Part shown: positions 53,786 to 62,283 of the stretch, in pieces
How the letters are laid out: each line of letters begins with the position of its first letter
Position numbering within the stretch: the first letter of the stretch is position 1
Assembly (NCBI RefSeq): GCF_003864295.1
Contig: NZ_BDQK01000001.1
Span: 666,676-730,675 of the forward strand
Direction: 5' to 3'
Origin: Aphanothece sacrum FPU1
Lineage (GTDB): Bacteria; Cyanobacteriota; Cyanobacteriia; Cyanobacteriales; Microcystaceae
Length of the DNA: 64,000 nucleotides
Notes under the pieces: generated by a model
The model's database searches: none
What the model was told of the DNA's origin: nothing
Seen by the model: the letters and a program-made list of their open reading frames with translations, nothing else
Program-made: the position numbers and the translations under genes

Positions 53786-54148
53786 GTGTTTGTCCTCAAT
53801 GGTTACGAATATTTACTGGGCTTTTTACTCGCTTGTAGTTTAGTCCCTATTTTAGCCTTAACAGCCTCAAAATTATTACGGCCTAGTGGTGGCGGCCCCG
53901 AAAGACTCACAACCTATGAATCAGGGATGGAACCCATTGGGGGAGCTTGGATTCAATTCAATATCCGCTATTATATGTTTGCCCTGGTATTTGTGGTTTT
54001 TGATGTAGAAACCGTTTTTTTGTATCCTTGGGCAGTAGCATTCAGCCGTTTAGGACTGTTAGCATTTGTGGAAGCCCTGATTTTTATTGCCATTCTTGTT
54101 ATCGCTCTGGTTTACGCTTGGCGTAAAGGGGCCCTCGAATGGTCCTAA
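53786..54148 (+). CDS. ndhC: NAD(P)H-quinone oxidoreductase subunit 3 (NdhC)
   Basis: The 120-residue protein starts at a GTG with an upstream AGAGGAG. It has three transmembrane helices and the conserved loop [20 protein letters not shown], followed by [20 protein letters not shown]. It is a membrane subunit of the thylakoid NDH-1 complex, which works in respiration and cyclic electron flow around photosystem I. It is the first gene of ndhC-ndhK-ndhJ, the order conserved in cyanobacteria and chloroplasts. Confidence 0.95.
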   Translation: MFVLNGYEYLLGFLLACSLVPILALTASKLLRPSGGGPERLTTYESGMEPIGGAWIQFNIRYYMFALVFVVFDVETVFLYPWAVAFSRLGLLAFVEALIFIAILVIALVYAWRKGALEWS

Positions 54149-54195
54149 TAACTAAGCCATAATGGTTGATCGAAATTATTCATTATAAGTGCATC

Positions 54196-54936
54196 ATGAG
54201 TCCAAATCCCACGAATTTAACGAGTTTCGAGCAAGAACAAACGGAAAAGATTCTGAACCCTATTGCTCGCAGTCAGGTAACTCAAGAACTCTCAGAGAAT
54301 ATCATTCTCACCACCGTTGATGACCTCCATAACTGGGCCCGCTTATCAAGTTTGTGGCCCCTACTCTATGGAACCGCTTGCTGTTTTATCGAATTTGCGG
54401 CTCTACTGGGTTCGCGCTTCGATTTTGACCGTTTTGGTCTAGTACCCCGTTCTAGCCCCCGACAAGCTGATTTAATCATCACTGCGGGGACAATTACCAT
54501 GAAGATGGCTCCAGCTTTGGTACGGCTTTATGAAGAAATGCCCGAACCTAAGTATGTCATTGCTATGGGTGCTTGTACTATTACTGGGGGAATGTTTAGC
54601 AGTGACTCCACTACCGCAGTGCGAGGGGTTGATAAATTAATTCCGGTGGATGTGTACATTCCTGGTTGTCCTCCCCGTCCTGAAGCGATTTTTGATGCGG
54701 TCATTAAACTTCGTAAGAAAGTGTCTAATGAGACGATTCAAGAACGGTCATCGGTGATGCAGCAAACCCATCGTTACTATAGCACCACCCATAATATGAA
54801 GGCTGTTGCCCCCATTTTGACAGGAAAATATTTAGCCACTGCTACTCGTCAAGCTCCTCCTAAAGAATTGACTGAGGCCATCGGTATGGAAGTTCCCCCC
54901 GCTTTAGTGTCCCAGAAACAGAAGGAGGGAGTATAA
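54196..54936 (+). CDS. ndhK: NAD(P)H-quinone oxidoreductase subunit K (NdhK)
   Basis: The start at 54196 ([11 protein letters not shown]) is preferred over a TTG at 54166, giving 246 residues. The cysteines that bind the N2 iron-sulfur cluster are visible: C62-C63 in [12 protein letters not shown], then [11 protein letters not shown] and [11 protein letters not shown]. It is a peripheral (hydrophilic arm) subunit of NDH-1 and passes electrons to plastoquinone. The C-terminal extension after residue 180 is typical of cyanobacterial NdhK. ndhJ starts 2 nt after its stop. Confidence 0.95.
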   Translation: MSPNPTNLTSFEQEQTEKILNPIARSQVTQELSENIILTTVDDLHNWARLSSLWPLLYGTACCFIEFAALLGSRFDFDRFGLVPRSSPRQADLIITAGTITMKMAPALVRLYEEMPEPKYVIAMGACTITGGMFSSDSTTAVRGVDKLIPVDVYIPGCPPRPEAIFDAVIKLRKKVSNETIQERSSVMQQTHRYYSTTHNMKAVAPILTGKYLATATRQAPPKELTEAIGMEVPPALVSQKQKEGV

Positions 54937-54937
54937 C

Positions 54938-55474
54938 GTGGTTGATGAAAATACACAAGAAACAGCTATTATTCAAGCTGGCCCTGTTTCTAGTTGGTTA
55001 ACGGAAAATGGCTTTGATCATGATCTGTTGGAACCGGATCATTTAGGCATAGAGTTAATTAAAGTGGCCCCGGAATTTTTGATCCCTTTGTCTACGGCCC
55101 TATATGCTTATGGGTTTAACTATCTGCAATGTCAGGGTGCTTATGATTTGGGGCCGGGTAAAGAGTTAGTTAGCTTCTATCATTTGATTAAGGTAGCAGA
55201 TAATAGCGGTGCAGCCGCACTCGCAGGGCGAGACCGCCCGGAAGAAGTTCGTCTCAAAGTGTTTTTACCTAGAGATAACCCTCATATTCCGTCTGTTTAC
55301 TGGATTTGGAAAGCAGCAGACTGGCAAGAACGGGAAAGCTATGATATGTATGGGATTATCTATGACGGACATCCTGATCTTAAACGGATTTTGATGCCAG
55401 AAGATTGGGTAGGTTGGCCCATGCGAAAAGATTATGTTTCCCCTGATTTTTACGAGTTACAAGATGCTTATTAA
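54938..55474 (+). CDS. ndhJ: NAD(P)H-quinone oxidoreductase subunit J (NdhJ)
   Basis: The 178-residue protein begins at a GTG with a strong AAGGAGG site inside the end of ndhK. The core sequence ([74 protein letters not shown]) is the 30-kDa subunit signature. It is a peripheral NDH-1 subunit that contacts NdhH and NdhK near the quinone site. A terminator follows at 55498. Confidence 0.95.
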   Translation: MVDENTQETAIIQAGPVSSWLTENGFDHDLLEPDHLGIELIKVAPEFLIPLSTALYAYGFNYLQCQGAYDLGPGKELVSFYHLIKVADNSGAAALAGRDRPEEVRLKVFLPRDNPHIPSVYWIWKAADWQERESYDMYGIIYDGHPDLKRILMPEDWVGWPMRKDYVSPDFYELQDAY

Positions 55475-55497
55475 TATTTGTGTCTTTTAATAATTAT

Positions 55498-55530
55498 TCC
55501 CCTCAGATTTGTTAGTTTGAGGGGATTTTT
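55498..55530 (+). terminator. Terminator after ndhJ
   Basis: TCCCCTCA (55498-55505) pairs with TGAGGGGA (55518-55525), with a 12-nt loop, followed by TTTTT. It ends the ndhCKJ transcript and faces the convergent DUF29 gene. Confidence 0.85.
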
Positions 55531-55533
55531 ATT

Positions 55534-55965
55534 TTATTTTATATCAAGATAGGTAGTTAATTCATCAAGGGAATAAGGGCAATCTTGGGGCAAATCAAGG
55601 TTATAATTTTCTAAAATCGTGCGTCTTGCCCTTTTATAAGGCTTTTCAAGGTCAATTTTGTTGATCATAGATTTAGTCAATTTATCTTCGAGATTATCAA
55701 TAAAGGCATTAATTTCACACTTCCAATGATGTCTAGAATAAATTTCAGGGGAATAATCAAGTTTTAAGCGATGAATAATAATTTGCTTTAAAAGATTATT
55801 AACCGCGTGAATCTGTTCGTTACCCAAATATTCTATTTCCTCTAATAAATTAATCCAATCTAAATTGTTAATATCACGATTTTTAAGCGCGATCGCTTGT
55901 TTTTCTAGCCATAAAGGATAGTCGGTTTCATATAGTGACTTACTAATTGTAACTTGTTCAATCAT
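55534..55965 (-). CDS. DUF29 family protein
   Basis: The 143-residue protein has the DUF29 pattern: SLYETDYPLWLEKQAIALKN at the start, LEEIEYLGNEQIHAVNNLLK in the middle, HRLKLDYSPEIYSRHHWKCE, and ARRTILENYNLDLPQDCPYS near the end. The fold is all-helical. DUF29 proteins occur in many copies in cyanobacterial genomes and their function is unknown. The stop codon lies just past the ndhJ terminator. Confidence 0.9.
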   Translation of the reverse strand: MIEQVTISKSLYETDYPLWLEKQAIALKNRDINNLDWINLLEEIEYLGNEQIHAVNNLLKQIIIHRLKLDYSPEIYSRHHWKCEINAFIDNLEDKLTKSMINKIDLEKPYKRARRTILENYNLDLPQDCPYSLDELTTYLDIK

Positions 55966-56480
55966 TGCTTAAACTCCTAATTTTTTTTACTTTCCCCTAA
56001 TTTTATTTTACTACATATTAGGGCTTAATGGTATTAAGCCCCTACCGGACTTACTATGCTAAATTAATAATTAATAACAGACCTTATGTCTGATCCTATA
56101 AAAACTAAGTCCGACGAACGCGGACAGCCATTCTAGGTTGCGTAGGCAACCTTTGTTTATATAGCTTAACTATGAACGAGTTAAAGTCTATTATTTTTGA
56201 AACATTTCCTGAATTTTATCAAGCGTGGCATTCTTGATAAATAGAGGAAAATTAGGGAATGGGTAAATGTACGATTTGGTCTTGATATTCAGCATCCAAA
56301 GAGCATTCAGCAATGAGAATTAATTCTTCAATCATCAGATATTGCAGCTTCATAAACTTGATTTTTTGCTTTTCTTTCCGCTTTAATTTTCAGTGATTTT
56401 TGTACAGCATGTGAAGGATTTTGCTTTTAGTCAGTATCATGTTAGAATCTGGTTAAGATACCCGTAATTTAGAAATTTTA
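55966..56480. other. Intergenic region with repeat copy D and remnants
   Basis: It contains a hairpin GGGCTTAAT-ggt-ATTAAGCCC (56021-56041), the partial multi-hairpin element (56042-56197), and between about 56250 and 56410 short minus-strand open stretches (MKLQYLMIEELILIAE; HAVQKSLKIKAERKAKNQVY) that look like decayed coding sequence. No intact gene is supported. Confidence 0.6.
56042..56197 (-). repeat. Multi-hairpin dispersed element, copy D (one end missing)
   Basis: It starts with CTACCGGACTTACTATGCTA and keeps the CAGAC/GTCTG, GTCCG/CGGAC, GGTTGC/GCAACC and TAACT/AGTTA hairpins, but lacks the second terminal repeat. The GTCCG hairpin has a larger, different loop (ACGAACG) with an intact stem. 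Confidence 0.8.
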
Positions 56481-56666
56481 ATGATAGAACCAACGGAGGA
56501 GCAATATTTAATTATTCAAGCATTAGATACCCTTGAATTGCTAGGTTCTCACTTTTTTGATGGAGAAACAGGAGACTGGTATATTCAGACCCCTAGCCTC
56601 AATCTTCCCCATGCCATTATTTTACTGGATGGCTCTATTGTATCCTTAAACTGGAAGCAACTATAA
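56481..56666 (+). CDS. Small hypothetical protein, first gene of a two-gene unit
   Basis: The 61-residue protein (EEQYLIIQALDTLELLGSHF, FDGETGDWYIQTPSLNLPHA) overlaps the next gene by one base (TAATG), so the two are translationally coupled. The end AIILLDGSIVSLNWKQL looks like a compact beta unit. No family is recognised; a small toxin-antitoxin or immunity-like pair is possible but not shown. Confidence 0.55.
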   Translation: MIEPTEEQYLIIQALDTLELLGSHFFDGETGDWYIQTPSLNLPHAIILLDGSIVSLNWKQL

Positions 56667-56917
56667 TGAATCAAGCTAATGAGATCCAAAAACAACAATA
56701 TCAGAGATTTACGGAGATTTTCGAGCAAGGAAAACAGCGATATATTGAAGCAGTTGGCCACAGTAAAGGCTATATTCCAGGAGTAAAAGGGAAAGATTAT
56801 TTATCAGATGAAGAAAGAGAAGAAGCTAAACAATTAATTCAAGAAATTTTTGAGAAAAGTAACTCACAAAAACCGAGAACTATCTCATCAAAATTAAGTC
56901 AAAACGTAAGTCTATAA
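56666..56917 (+). CDS. Small hypothetical protein, second gene of the unit
   Basis: The 83-residue protein is helical and charged (NQANEIQKQQYQRFTEIFEQ, KGKDYLSDEEREEAKQLIQE). The segment GHSKGYIPGVKGKDYLSDEE is reminiscent of short cyanobacterial proteins of unknown role. It starts inside the stop of the previous gene and lies 16 nt before the DUF1499 gene, so the three may share a transcript. Confidence 0.55.
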   Translation: MNQANEIQKQQYQRFTEIFEQGKQRYIEAVGHSKGYIPGVKGKDYLSDEEREEAKQLIQEIFEKSNSQKPRTISSKLSQNVSL

Positions 56918-56933
56918 AATAGGAGATCCGACC

Positions 56934-57311
56934 ATGTTTAATTTTTCAGGAACCAGACCTACAAATTTAGGAGTTAAAGACGGTAAGTTAACCGCTTGTC
57001 CAGGTACACCTAATTGTGTTAATAGTCAAAGTTCAAATAATCAGTTCAAAATAGATCCCCTTCCTGCTGTGGCTATTTCTACCTTAAGAAAAGTCATTGA
57101 AAGTATGGAAAGAACAACCATTATTGAAGCAACAGACAATTATCTTTATGCCGAATTTAAAACCCCATTAATGGGCTATGTTGATGACGTAGAATTTTAT
57201 CTAGATCCTAACGAAAATGTCCTTCATGTGCGGTCAGCATCACGTCTAGGTAAATCTGACTTAGGGCTGAATCGTAAAAGAGTAGAACAAATTCGTGCTA
57301 AACTGAAATAA
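56934..57311 (+). CDS. DUF1499 family protein
   Basis: The 125-residue protein has the DUF1499 layout: GTRPTNLGVKDGKLTACPGT then PNCVNSQS with the conserved CPxxxNCVSS-type cysteines, then YLYAEFKTPLMGYVDDVEFY and VLHVRSASRLGKSDLGLNRK. The family is widespread in cyanobacteria, algae and proteobacteria, and its function is unknown. No signal peptide is present. A GGAG ribosome-binding site precedes the start. Confidence 0.9.
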   Translation: MFNFSGTRPTNLGVKDGKLTACPGTPNCVNSQSSNNQFKIDPLPAVAISTLRKVIESMERTTIIEATDNYLYAEFKTPLMGYVDDVEFYLDPNENVLHVRSASRLGKSDLGLNRKRVEQIRAKLK

Positions 57312-57393
57312 CAAGCCTAAATTTATCTCACTTTAAATTAATTTTGACTCAGGGAAAAGTGAGAATTGCTTATTAAGAATTAATTACTAACTT

Positions 57394-58305
57394 ATGGCTG
57401 AACAATTTACGAAAGGCGGACAAGAAGCTTGGTATCATGATCGGGGACATTGGGCCGGATATTTTCATACTTATGACAATTTTCAGGTAGGAGATTCTTT
57501 TGATACACCTAGACGAATTCATGTTTTTGTACCGAGAAACTACGAATCAAGTCAAGAAAACTATCCTGTTATTTATATGAATGATGGGGATACCGCCTTT
57601 TTTCCTGGGGGTGCATATCAGAAAACTTGGAATATGGCAGGTCTTCTAACTAGACTATATTTAAGCAATCAAATTCGTAAAGTGATTGTAGTTGCGATCT
57701 GTCCCATTAACCGAGATTATGAATATACTCATGCCCCTGTATGGGGTGCAGAATGGGGAGGATTAGAACATTATTCTAATTATGTTGCCCAGTCAATTAA
57801 AGGGTTTATCGATGCTAATTATAGAACCATTGCTGACCCTTACAATTCAATGGTTTTAGGGGCATCTCATGGGGGTTTAGCTGCATTTTATACTGCCACT
57901 AGACACCCGGATAAATTTCGTTGTGTAGCCGCTATGTCTCCTTCATTTTGGGTAGGATTAGATTCCACTGTTGATTTTGCTTTGTTAGAATTATCAGGAG
58001 ATTTTTTTGCCTCTTTAGAATATTCAGCTTTATTGCTTGAAGGATCAAATGCCTTAAAAGATCCTAATTTACAGCCTAAAATATATTTAGATTGGGGTTT
58101 AATTCGTGAAGGAGGATTTCATAACTCTTTTATCGAAGAAAGGGCAACCGCAAGAGGTCGAGAAATGCGCGATTTATTAATCCGAGATTTTGGCTATCGA
58201 GAACATGAAAACCTCTTTATTGTGGAAGATGGAATCGGACAACATAGTGAAGAATCTTGGGCAGGTCGCCTAGAAAATGTGTTAAAAATATTCTTTAGTT
58301 GGTAA
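57394..58305 (+). CDS. Putative esterase (alpha/beta hydrolase, esterase D/enterochelin esterase-like)
   Basis: The 303-residue protein has the alpha/beta hydrolase features of the esterase PF00756 family: PRRIHVFVPRNYESSQENYP, VIYMNDGDTAFF, and the nucleophile elbow GASHGGLAAFY with serine in GxSxG form. An acid residue and a histidine near IGQHSEESWAGRL complete a possible triad. No signal peptide is seen, so it is probably cytoplasmic. It is about 240 nt upstream of glgA on the same strand; a shared role is not evident. Confidence 0.8.
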   Translation: MAEQFTKGGQEAWYHDRGHWAGYFHTYDNFQVGDSFDTPRRIHVFVPRNYESSQENYPVIYMNDGDTAFFPGGAYQKTWNMAGLLTRLYLSNQIRKVIVVAICPINRDYEYTHAPVWGAEWGGLEHYSNYVAQSIKGFIDANYRTIADPYNSMVLGASHGGLAAFYTATRHPDKFRCVAAMSPSFWVGLDSTVDFALLELSGDFFASLEYSALLLEGSNALKDPNLQPKIYLDWGLIREGGFHNSFIEERATARGREMRDLLIRDFGYREHENLFIVEDGIGQHSEESWAGRLENVLKIFFSW

Positions 58306-58549
58306 ATTTCATTAATCTTTAAATCATCATTGACCCGACAAAAACAATAACTTATCAATCTGAATATAGTTACTAATCTACCGACATCTGGGCAGGTAAT
58401 GTATAACAAAATACAATATCTGCCAAAATGTTTTAAGCTAAGACCCATTTAAGTTGATCAAACAAGACTTATTTGACAGATATCATTTAGAATATTAAGA
58501 ATTAATACAATAGTAGCCCCAATCGTCAGGGATTAGATAAAAAAACACT

Positions 58550-60022
58550 ATGTATATCGTCCAAATTGCCTCAGAATGCGCCCCCGTCATCAAAGCGGGT
58601 GGTTTAGGTGACGTTGTTTATGGATTGAGTCGTGAACTCGACAATCGAGGTCATTGCGTTGAATTAATCCTCCCGATGTATGATTGTATGCGCTATGACC
58701 ATATTTGGGGAATGCACGAAGCTTATCGGGATTTATGGGTACCTTGGTATGGTGGGGCGATTCATTGTTCTGTATTTTATGGTACAGTGCATGGAGTAAA
58801 ATGTTTCTTTATTCAACCCCACTCCGGTGATAATTTCTTTAACCGAGGTCATTATTATGGGGCATTAGATGATCATTTTCGCTTTGCTTTTTTCAGTAAA
58901 GCGGCTTTAGAATTCTTACTTAAGAGTAATAAACGGCCTGATATTATCCACTGTCATGATTGGCAAACCGGACTAATTCCGGTAATGTTATACGAGATGT
59001 ATAAATTTCATGGCATGGACAGACAACGAGTTTGTTATACCATTCATAACTTTAAACATCAAGGAATTACCGGAATTGATGTTTTGTGGGCAACTGGCTT
59101 AAATAATGATCTTTACTACCTGAATTATGATCGTCTACAAGATAACTTTAATGGTAGTGCCATCAACTTAATGAAAGGGGGTATTGTTTATGCTAATTAT
59201 GTTAATACTGTTTCCCCTCATCATGCTTGGGAAGCCCGTTTTGAAAATGAAGGATATGGGTTAGGACATACCCTAGAAGTCCATCAACAAAAATTTGGTG
59301 GCATTCTCAATGGACTCGATTATAGTATTTGGAGTCCCGAAGTTGATCGTTATATTCCTACTCAATATGGGGTTGAAGATTTTGAGTTAAAAGTACAGAA
59401 TAAAAAGGCTTTACGGGAACGGTTATTACTCCGAGATGAAGACAAACCTCTAATTGCTTATATTGGTCGTTTAGACGATCAAAAAGGGGTTCATTTAGTG
59501 CATCATGCCATGTATTATGCTATGGCCCGTAACGCCCAATTTGTGTTATTAGGATCAGCCACTGCCCCCGATATTAATAGTTGGTTCTGGCACGAAAAAC
59601 AACATCTAAATCATAATCCTGATGTGCATTTAGAACTTAGTTTTAATGAAGAATTATCACACCTAATTTATGCCGGTGCAGATATGTTCGTTGTTCCCAG
59701 TAATTATGAACCTTGTGGCTTAACTCAAATGATTGCCTTAAAATATGGAACAGTTCCCATTGTTCGGGGTGTTGGCGGTTTAATTAATACCGTTTTTGAT
59801 AAGGATTATGATCAATTTCATCGCCCTGAAGAACGCAATGGATATGTGTTTTTCCAAACGGATTCTAGTGCTTTAGAATCAGCTATGCACCGTGCTTTAG
59901 AGTTATGGTATACAAATCGAGAGGGATTTTATCAATTAGCTAAACAAGGCATGAGATATGATTACTCTTGGAATGATCCAGGGGATAAATATCTCGAAGT
60001 TTATGACTTTATTAAGGCTTAG
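58550..60022 (+). CDS. glgA: Glycogen synthase (ADP-glucose type), GlgA2-like
   Basis: The 490-residue GT5 enzyme extends alpha-1,4-glucan chains from ADP-glucose. It begins YIVQIASECAPVIKAGGLGD; the KAGGLGD loop binds the donor and the acceptor end. Other segments are IIHCHDWQTGLIPVMLYE, NHNPDVHLELSFNEELSHLI and VPSNYEPCGLTQMIALKYGT, which includes the C-terminal ExxxxGLTQ nucleotide motif. The N-terminus is of the GlgA2 type (compare Synechocystis sll1393), not the KVGGMGDV-type GlgA1. A palindromic terminator follows. Confidence 0.95.
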   Translation: MYIVQIASECAPVIKAGGLGDVVYGLSRELDNRGHCVELILPMYDCMRYDHIWGMHEAYRDLWVPWYGGAIHCSVFYGTVHGVKCFFIQPHSGDNFFNRGHYYGALDDHFRFAFFSKAALEFLLKSNKRPDIIHCHDWQTGLIPVMLYEMYKFHGMDRQRVCYTIHNFKHQGITGIDVLWATGLNNDLYYLNYDRLQDNFNGSAINLMKGGIVYANYVNTVSPHHAWEARFENEGYGLGHTLEVHQQKFGGILNGLDYSIWSPEVDRYIPTQYGVEDFELKVQNKKALRERLLLRDEDKPLIAYIGRLDDQKGVHLVHHAMYYAMARNAQFVLLGSATAPDINSWFWHEKQHLNHNPDVHLELSFNEELSHLIYAGADMFVVPSNYEPCGLTQMIALKYGTVPIVRGVGGLINTVFDKDYDQFHRPEERNGYVFFQTDSSALESAMHRALELWYTNREGFYQLAKQGMRYDYSWNDPGDKYLEVYDFIKA

Positions 60023-60065
60023 TTTTAGCTTTAATAAATTACGACTGAGTAATAGACAATAATTG

Positions 60066-60104
60066 GTAGGGGCATAATAGATTATGCCCCTACATCATTT
60101 TTTT
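60066..60104 (+). terminator. Palindromic terminator after glgA
   Basis: A 28-bp near-palindrome (60066-60093; one mismatch pair) has the same GTAGGGG and CCCCTAC ends as the repeat at 5523 but a different core (CATAATAGATTATG). It is followed by a T7 run (60098-60104). It lies between convergent glgA and the lapA-like gene. Confidence 0.75.
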
Positions 60105-60130
60105 GCCTTAGACTAAAAAATCTGGATAGT

Positions 60131-60415
60131 TCACGATTCATCGAAGTCAAAATCAAATTCCTTTGAGTCTTCTTGTTCTTGAGATAAAGGTCTTTTGCGA
60201 GATTTAGGTTGTTGCCAAAGCAAAGGAAGCAATGCACCGATTATAAAACCGCCTCCCAGAGCAAAAGATAGTAAAACACCGATAGGCAGTGTAATAGACT
60301 GCCATGCCAAGAAATTGAGGGAAACCTGACTAATATTTTGAATCGAAAAAATAGCGACAACGCTAATCCAAAAGGCAATCAGAATCCCTACTATTAGATT
60401 AGTGAAAATTTTCAT
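60131..60415 (-). CDS. LapA/DUF1049 family membrane protein
   Basis: The 94-residue protein has two transmembrane helices (NLIVGILIAFWISVVAIFSI and ITLPIGVLLSFALGGGFIIG) separated by the short QNISQVSLNFLAWQ segment, the DUF1049 (LapA) signature (QNxxxVxLxFL). It ends with a basic stretch and an acidic tail (EDSKEFDFDFDES). In E. coli LapA works with LapB in LPS assembly control; in cyanobacteria the role is not known. Confidence 0.85.
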   Translation of the reverse strand: MKIFTNLIVGILIAFWISVVAIFSIQNISQVSLNFLAWQSITLPIGVLLSFALGGGFIIGALLPLLWQQPKSRKRPLSQEQEDSKEFDFDFDES

Positions 60416-60965
60416 AAGTTAGATAAAGTTGGCTGTAGTTAAGGTTCCGGTTAAACCTGTGATCTCAATAATGGCGGTTCTACCGGACAAATTATGCTAA
60501 ATTATTACAAATGATAGACCTTAACTCTTAAGAGTTAAGCTATACAAACAAAGGTTGCCTACGCAACCTAGAATGGGTGTCCGCGCAGGCGGACTTAGTC
60601 TTTATAGGATCAGACATAAGGTCTGTCATTAATTATTAATTTAGCATAGTAAGTCCGATAGAACCATAATGGCATCAGTAGAAGCATCAAATCCGGCTAT
60701 TTCATTATCATCTAAGTTTACCGGATAAGGAAGATGAGACGGATAGCTTTGCTTTCTACCCAACCTATAAGCAAGTAGACAAAATTAATTACATAAAATC
60801 TGTAGGGGCGGGTTTTTTACATAAATGCATGATTCTCACCAAAAAACTAGATAAACCCGCCCCCTATTGCTCAAGTATTACGACTATATCAAAACCCGCC
60901 CTGCCTGTACAATTAATTTTTATTAAAGCATAGTAACTCCGGTAGAACCAAGACTTAAGAAGAAT
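60416..60965. other. Gene-free region with several palindromic repeats
   Basis: It contains multi-hairpin copy E (60476-60665), an inverted repeat GGGGCGGGTTT/AAACCCGCCCC (about 60803-60866), and a solo element end (TTAAAGCATAGTAACTCCGG then TAGAACC, about 60931-60950). I see no gene; it separates lapA from pfkA. Confidence 0.75.
60476..60665 (+). repeat. Multi-hairpin dispersed element, copy E (full)
   Basis: It runs from GGTTCTACCGGAC to GTCCGATAGAACC with 190 bp between outer ends. Terminal inverted repeats extend inward through AAATTATGCTAAATTA and TAATTTAGCATAGT. All four inner hairpins are perfect: TTAACTC/GAGTTAA, GGTTGC/GCAACC, GTCCGC/GCGGAC, CAGAC/GTCTG. Confidence 0.9.
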
Positions 60966-62048
60966 TTAATCTCCTAAACAAATCCCTAACCCTCTAGCAG
61001 TTTTAACCAAGGTTTCTTCAGGGTCAACCGTACGATAAGTTTTAATTGCTTCAGCAATAGGAACACTGATAATTTGTCGGTTTTGCCAAGCTACCATTTG
61101 ATCAAATTTTTCTTGGGCAATTAAATCAACTGCTGCCACTCCAAATGCTGATCCTAAGAGGCGATCAACAGGTGAAGGTATCCCCCCCCGTTGAATATGT
61201 CCTAATACTGTAACACGGGTTTCTGCCCCTGTTTCTTCTGCAATTTGTTCGGCGATATATTTGCCAATACCGCCTAAACGATCCTCTCCAAATTGTTTAA
61301 TTTCCTTTAGTTGATCCCCCACATCTGTGCGCACAGCTTCTGATACCATTACCAAACAAAAATGTTTACCAATTTCTTGTCGTTGACGAATTTTTTCGCA
61401 AACTTTGTCAATTTTATAGGGAATTTCCGGGAGCAAAATAATATCGGCACCTCCCGCTATTCCTGCAGCTAAAGCAATATGTCCCGCATCCCTTCCCATG
61501 ACTTCTAAAATCATGACTCGGTTATGACTTGCTGCGGTAAAATGGAGACGATCTAAGGCTTCTGTGGCAATATTTGTGGCAGTATCAAACCCGATAGAAA
61601 CTTCAGTTGCACCCACATCATTATCAATAGTTTTAGGAATACCAATTAGGTTAATTCCTCCTTGTTGAGCAAGACGACGTAAAATGGCTAAACTGCCATC
61701 TCCACCAATACCAATTAAGGCATCTAATCCTAAACTATTATAACCGTCAATGATCTCTTGAGAGCGATCTCGTAAGGAACCATCGAGCATGGGAAAAGCA
61801 AAAGGATCACCTTTATTTGTTGTCCCTAAAATTGTTCCTCCCATTAACAATAAGTTATCGAGTTTATCTATCTTAAATTCCATGATTTGTGGGGGACGAG
61901 TCATTAACCCGTGGGTTGCTTCTCTAATGCCAATAACTTCCCAATTATAGGTTCCTATTGCATGATGAACTACTGCACGAATTACGGCATTTAAACCCGC
62001 GCAGTCTCCACCACTGGTAAGAATTCCAATGCGTTTTTTCTCACCCAT
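60966..62048 (-). CDS. pfkA: 6-phosphofructokinase
   Basis: The 360-residue enzyme phosphorylates fructose 6-phosphate in glycolysis. The nucleotide site has RIGILTSGGDCAGLNAVIRA and IGIGGDGSLAILRRLAQQGG; the glycine in GGDGS speaks for ATP, not pyrophosphate. The catalytic loop reads IPKTIDNDVGATEVSIGFDT; the lysine in PKTIDND is the residue of pyrophosphate enzymes. This G/K mixture is found in a group of bacterial ATP enzymes, and I favour ATP. FDTATNIATEALDRLHFTA and LGHIQRGGIPSPVDRLLGS complete the family pattern. Confidence 0.93.
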   Translation of the reverse strand: MGEKKRIGILTSGGDCAGLNAVIRAVVHHAIGTYNWEVIGIREATHGLMTRPPQIMEFKIDKLDNLLLMGGTILGTTNKGDPFAFPMLDGSLRDRSQEIIDGYNSLGLDALIGIGGDGSLAILRRLAQQGGINLIGIPKTIDNDVGATEVSIGFDTATNIATEALDRLHFTAASHNRVMILEVMGRDAGHIALAAGIAGGADIILLPEIPYKIDKVCEKIRQRQEIGKHFCLVMVSEAVRTDVGDQLKEIKQFGEDRLGGIGKYIAEQIAEETGAETRVTVLGHIQRGGIPSPVDRLLGSAFGVAAVDLIAQEKFDQMVAWQNRQIISVPIAEAIKTYRTVDPEETLVKTARGLGICLGD

Positions 62049-62283
62049 TTCTATTATCTGTTAAATCAATCCAATTTTATTTTTAGCTATAAGAGTAATA
62101 GTCGCTTTAATCTTAAGGAAAATTATAGAAATCAAAATTATTTTTTTGATTAACTCAATAGATATTCTCCAGAAAATTACATTAATAAAATACGAACGTT
62201 TATGGTAAAATCTAATTGTTATCTTTAGAGAAAGATTGATTAACCCCATAAAACCAATCTTAAAGATTAATCATTAGTTTAAT

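Noticed and set aside
60966-62048. Pyrophosphate-dependent phosphofructokinase
   Set aside because: The lysine in PKTIDND points that way, but the glycine in GGDGS is the stronger sign of ATP use.
62061-62249. 62-codon minus-strand frame between pfkA and the trpE-like gene
   Set aside because: Composition is almost only Ile, Lys, Leu and Phe from AT-rich DNA, with no ribosome-binding site; probably chance.
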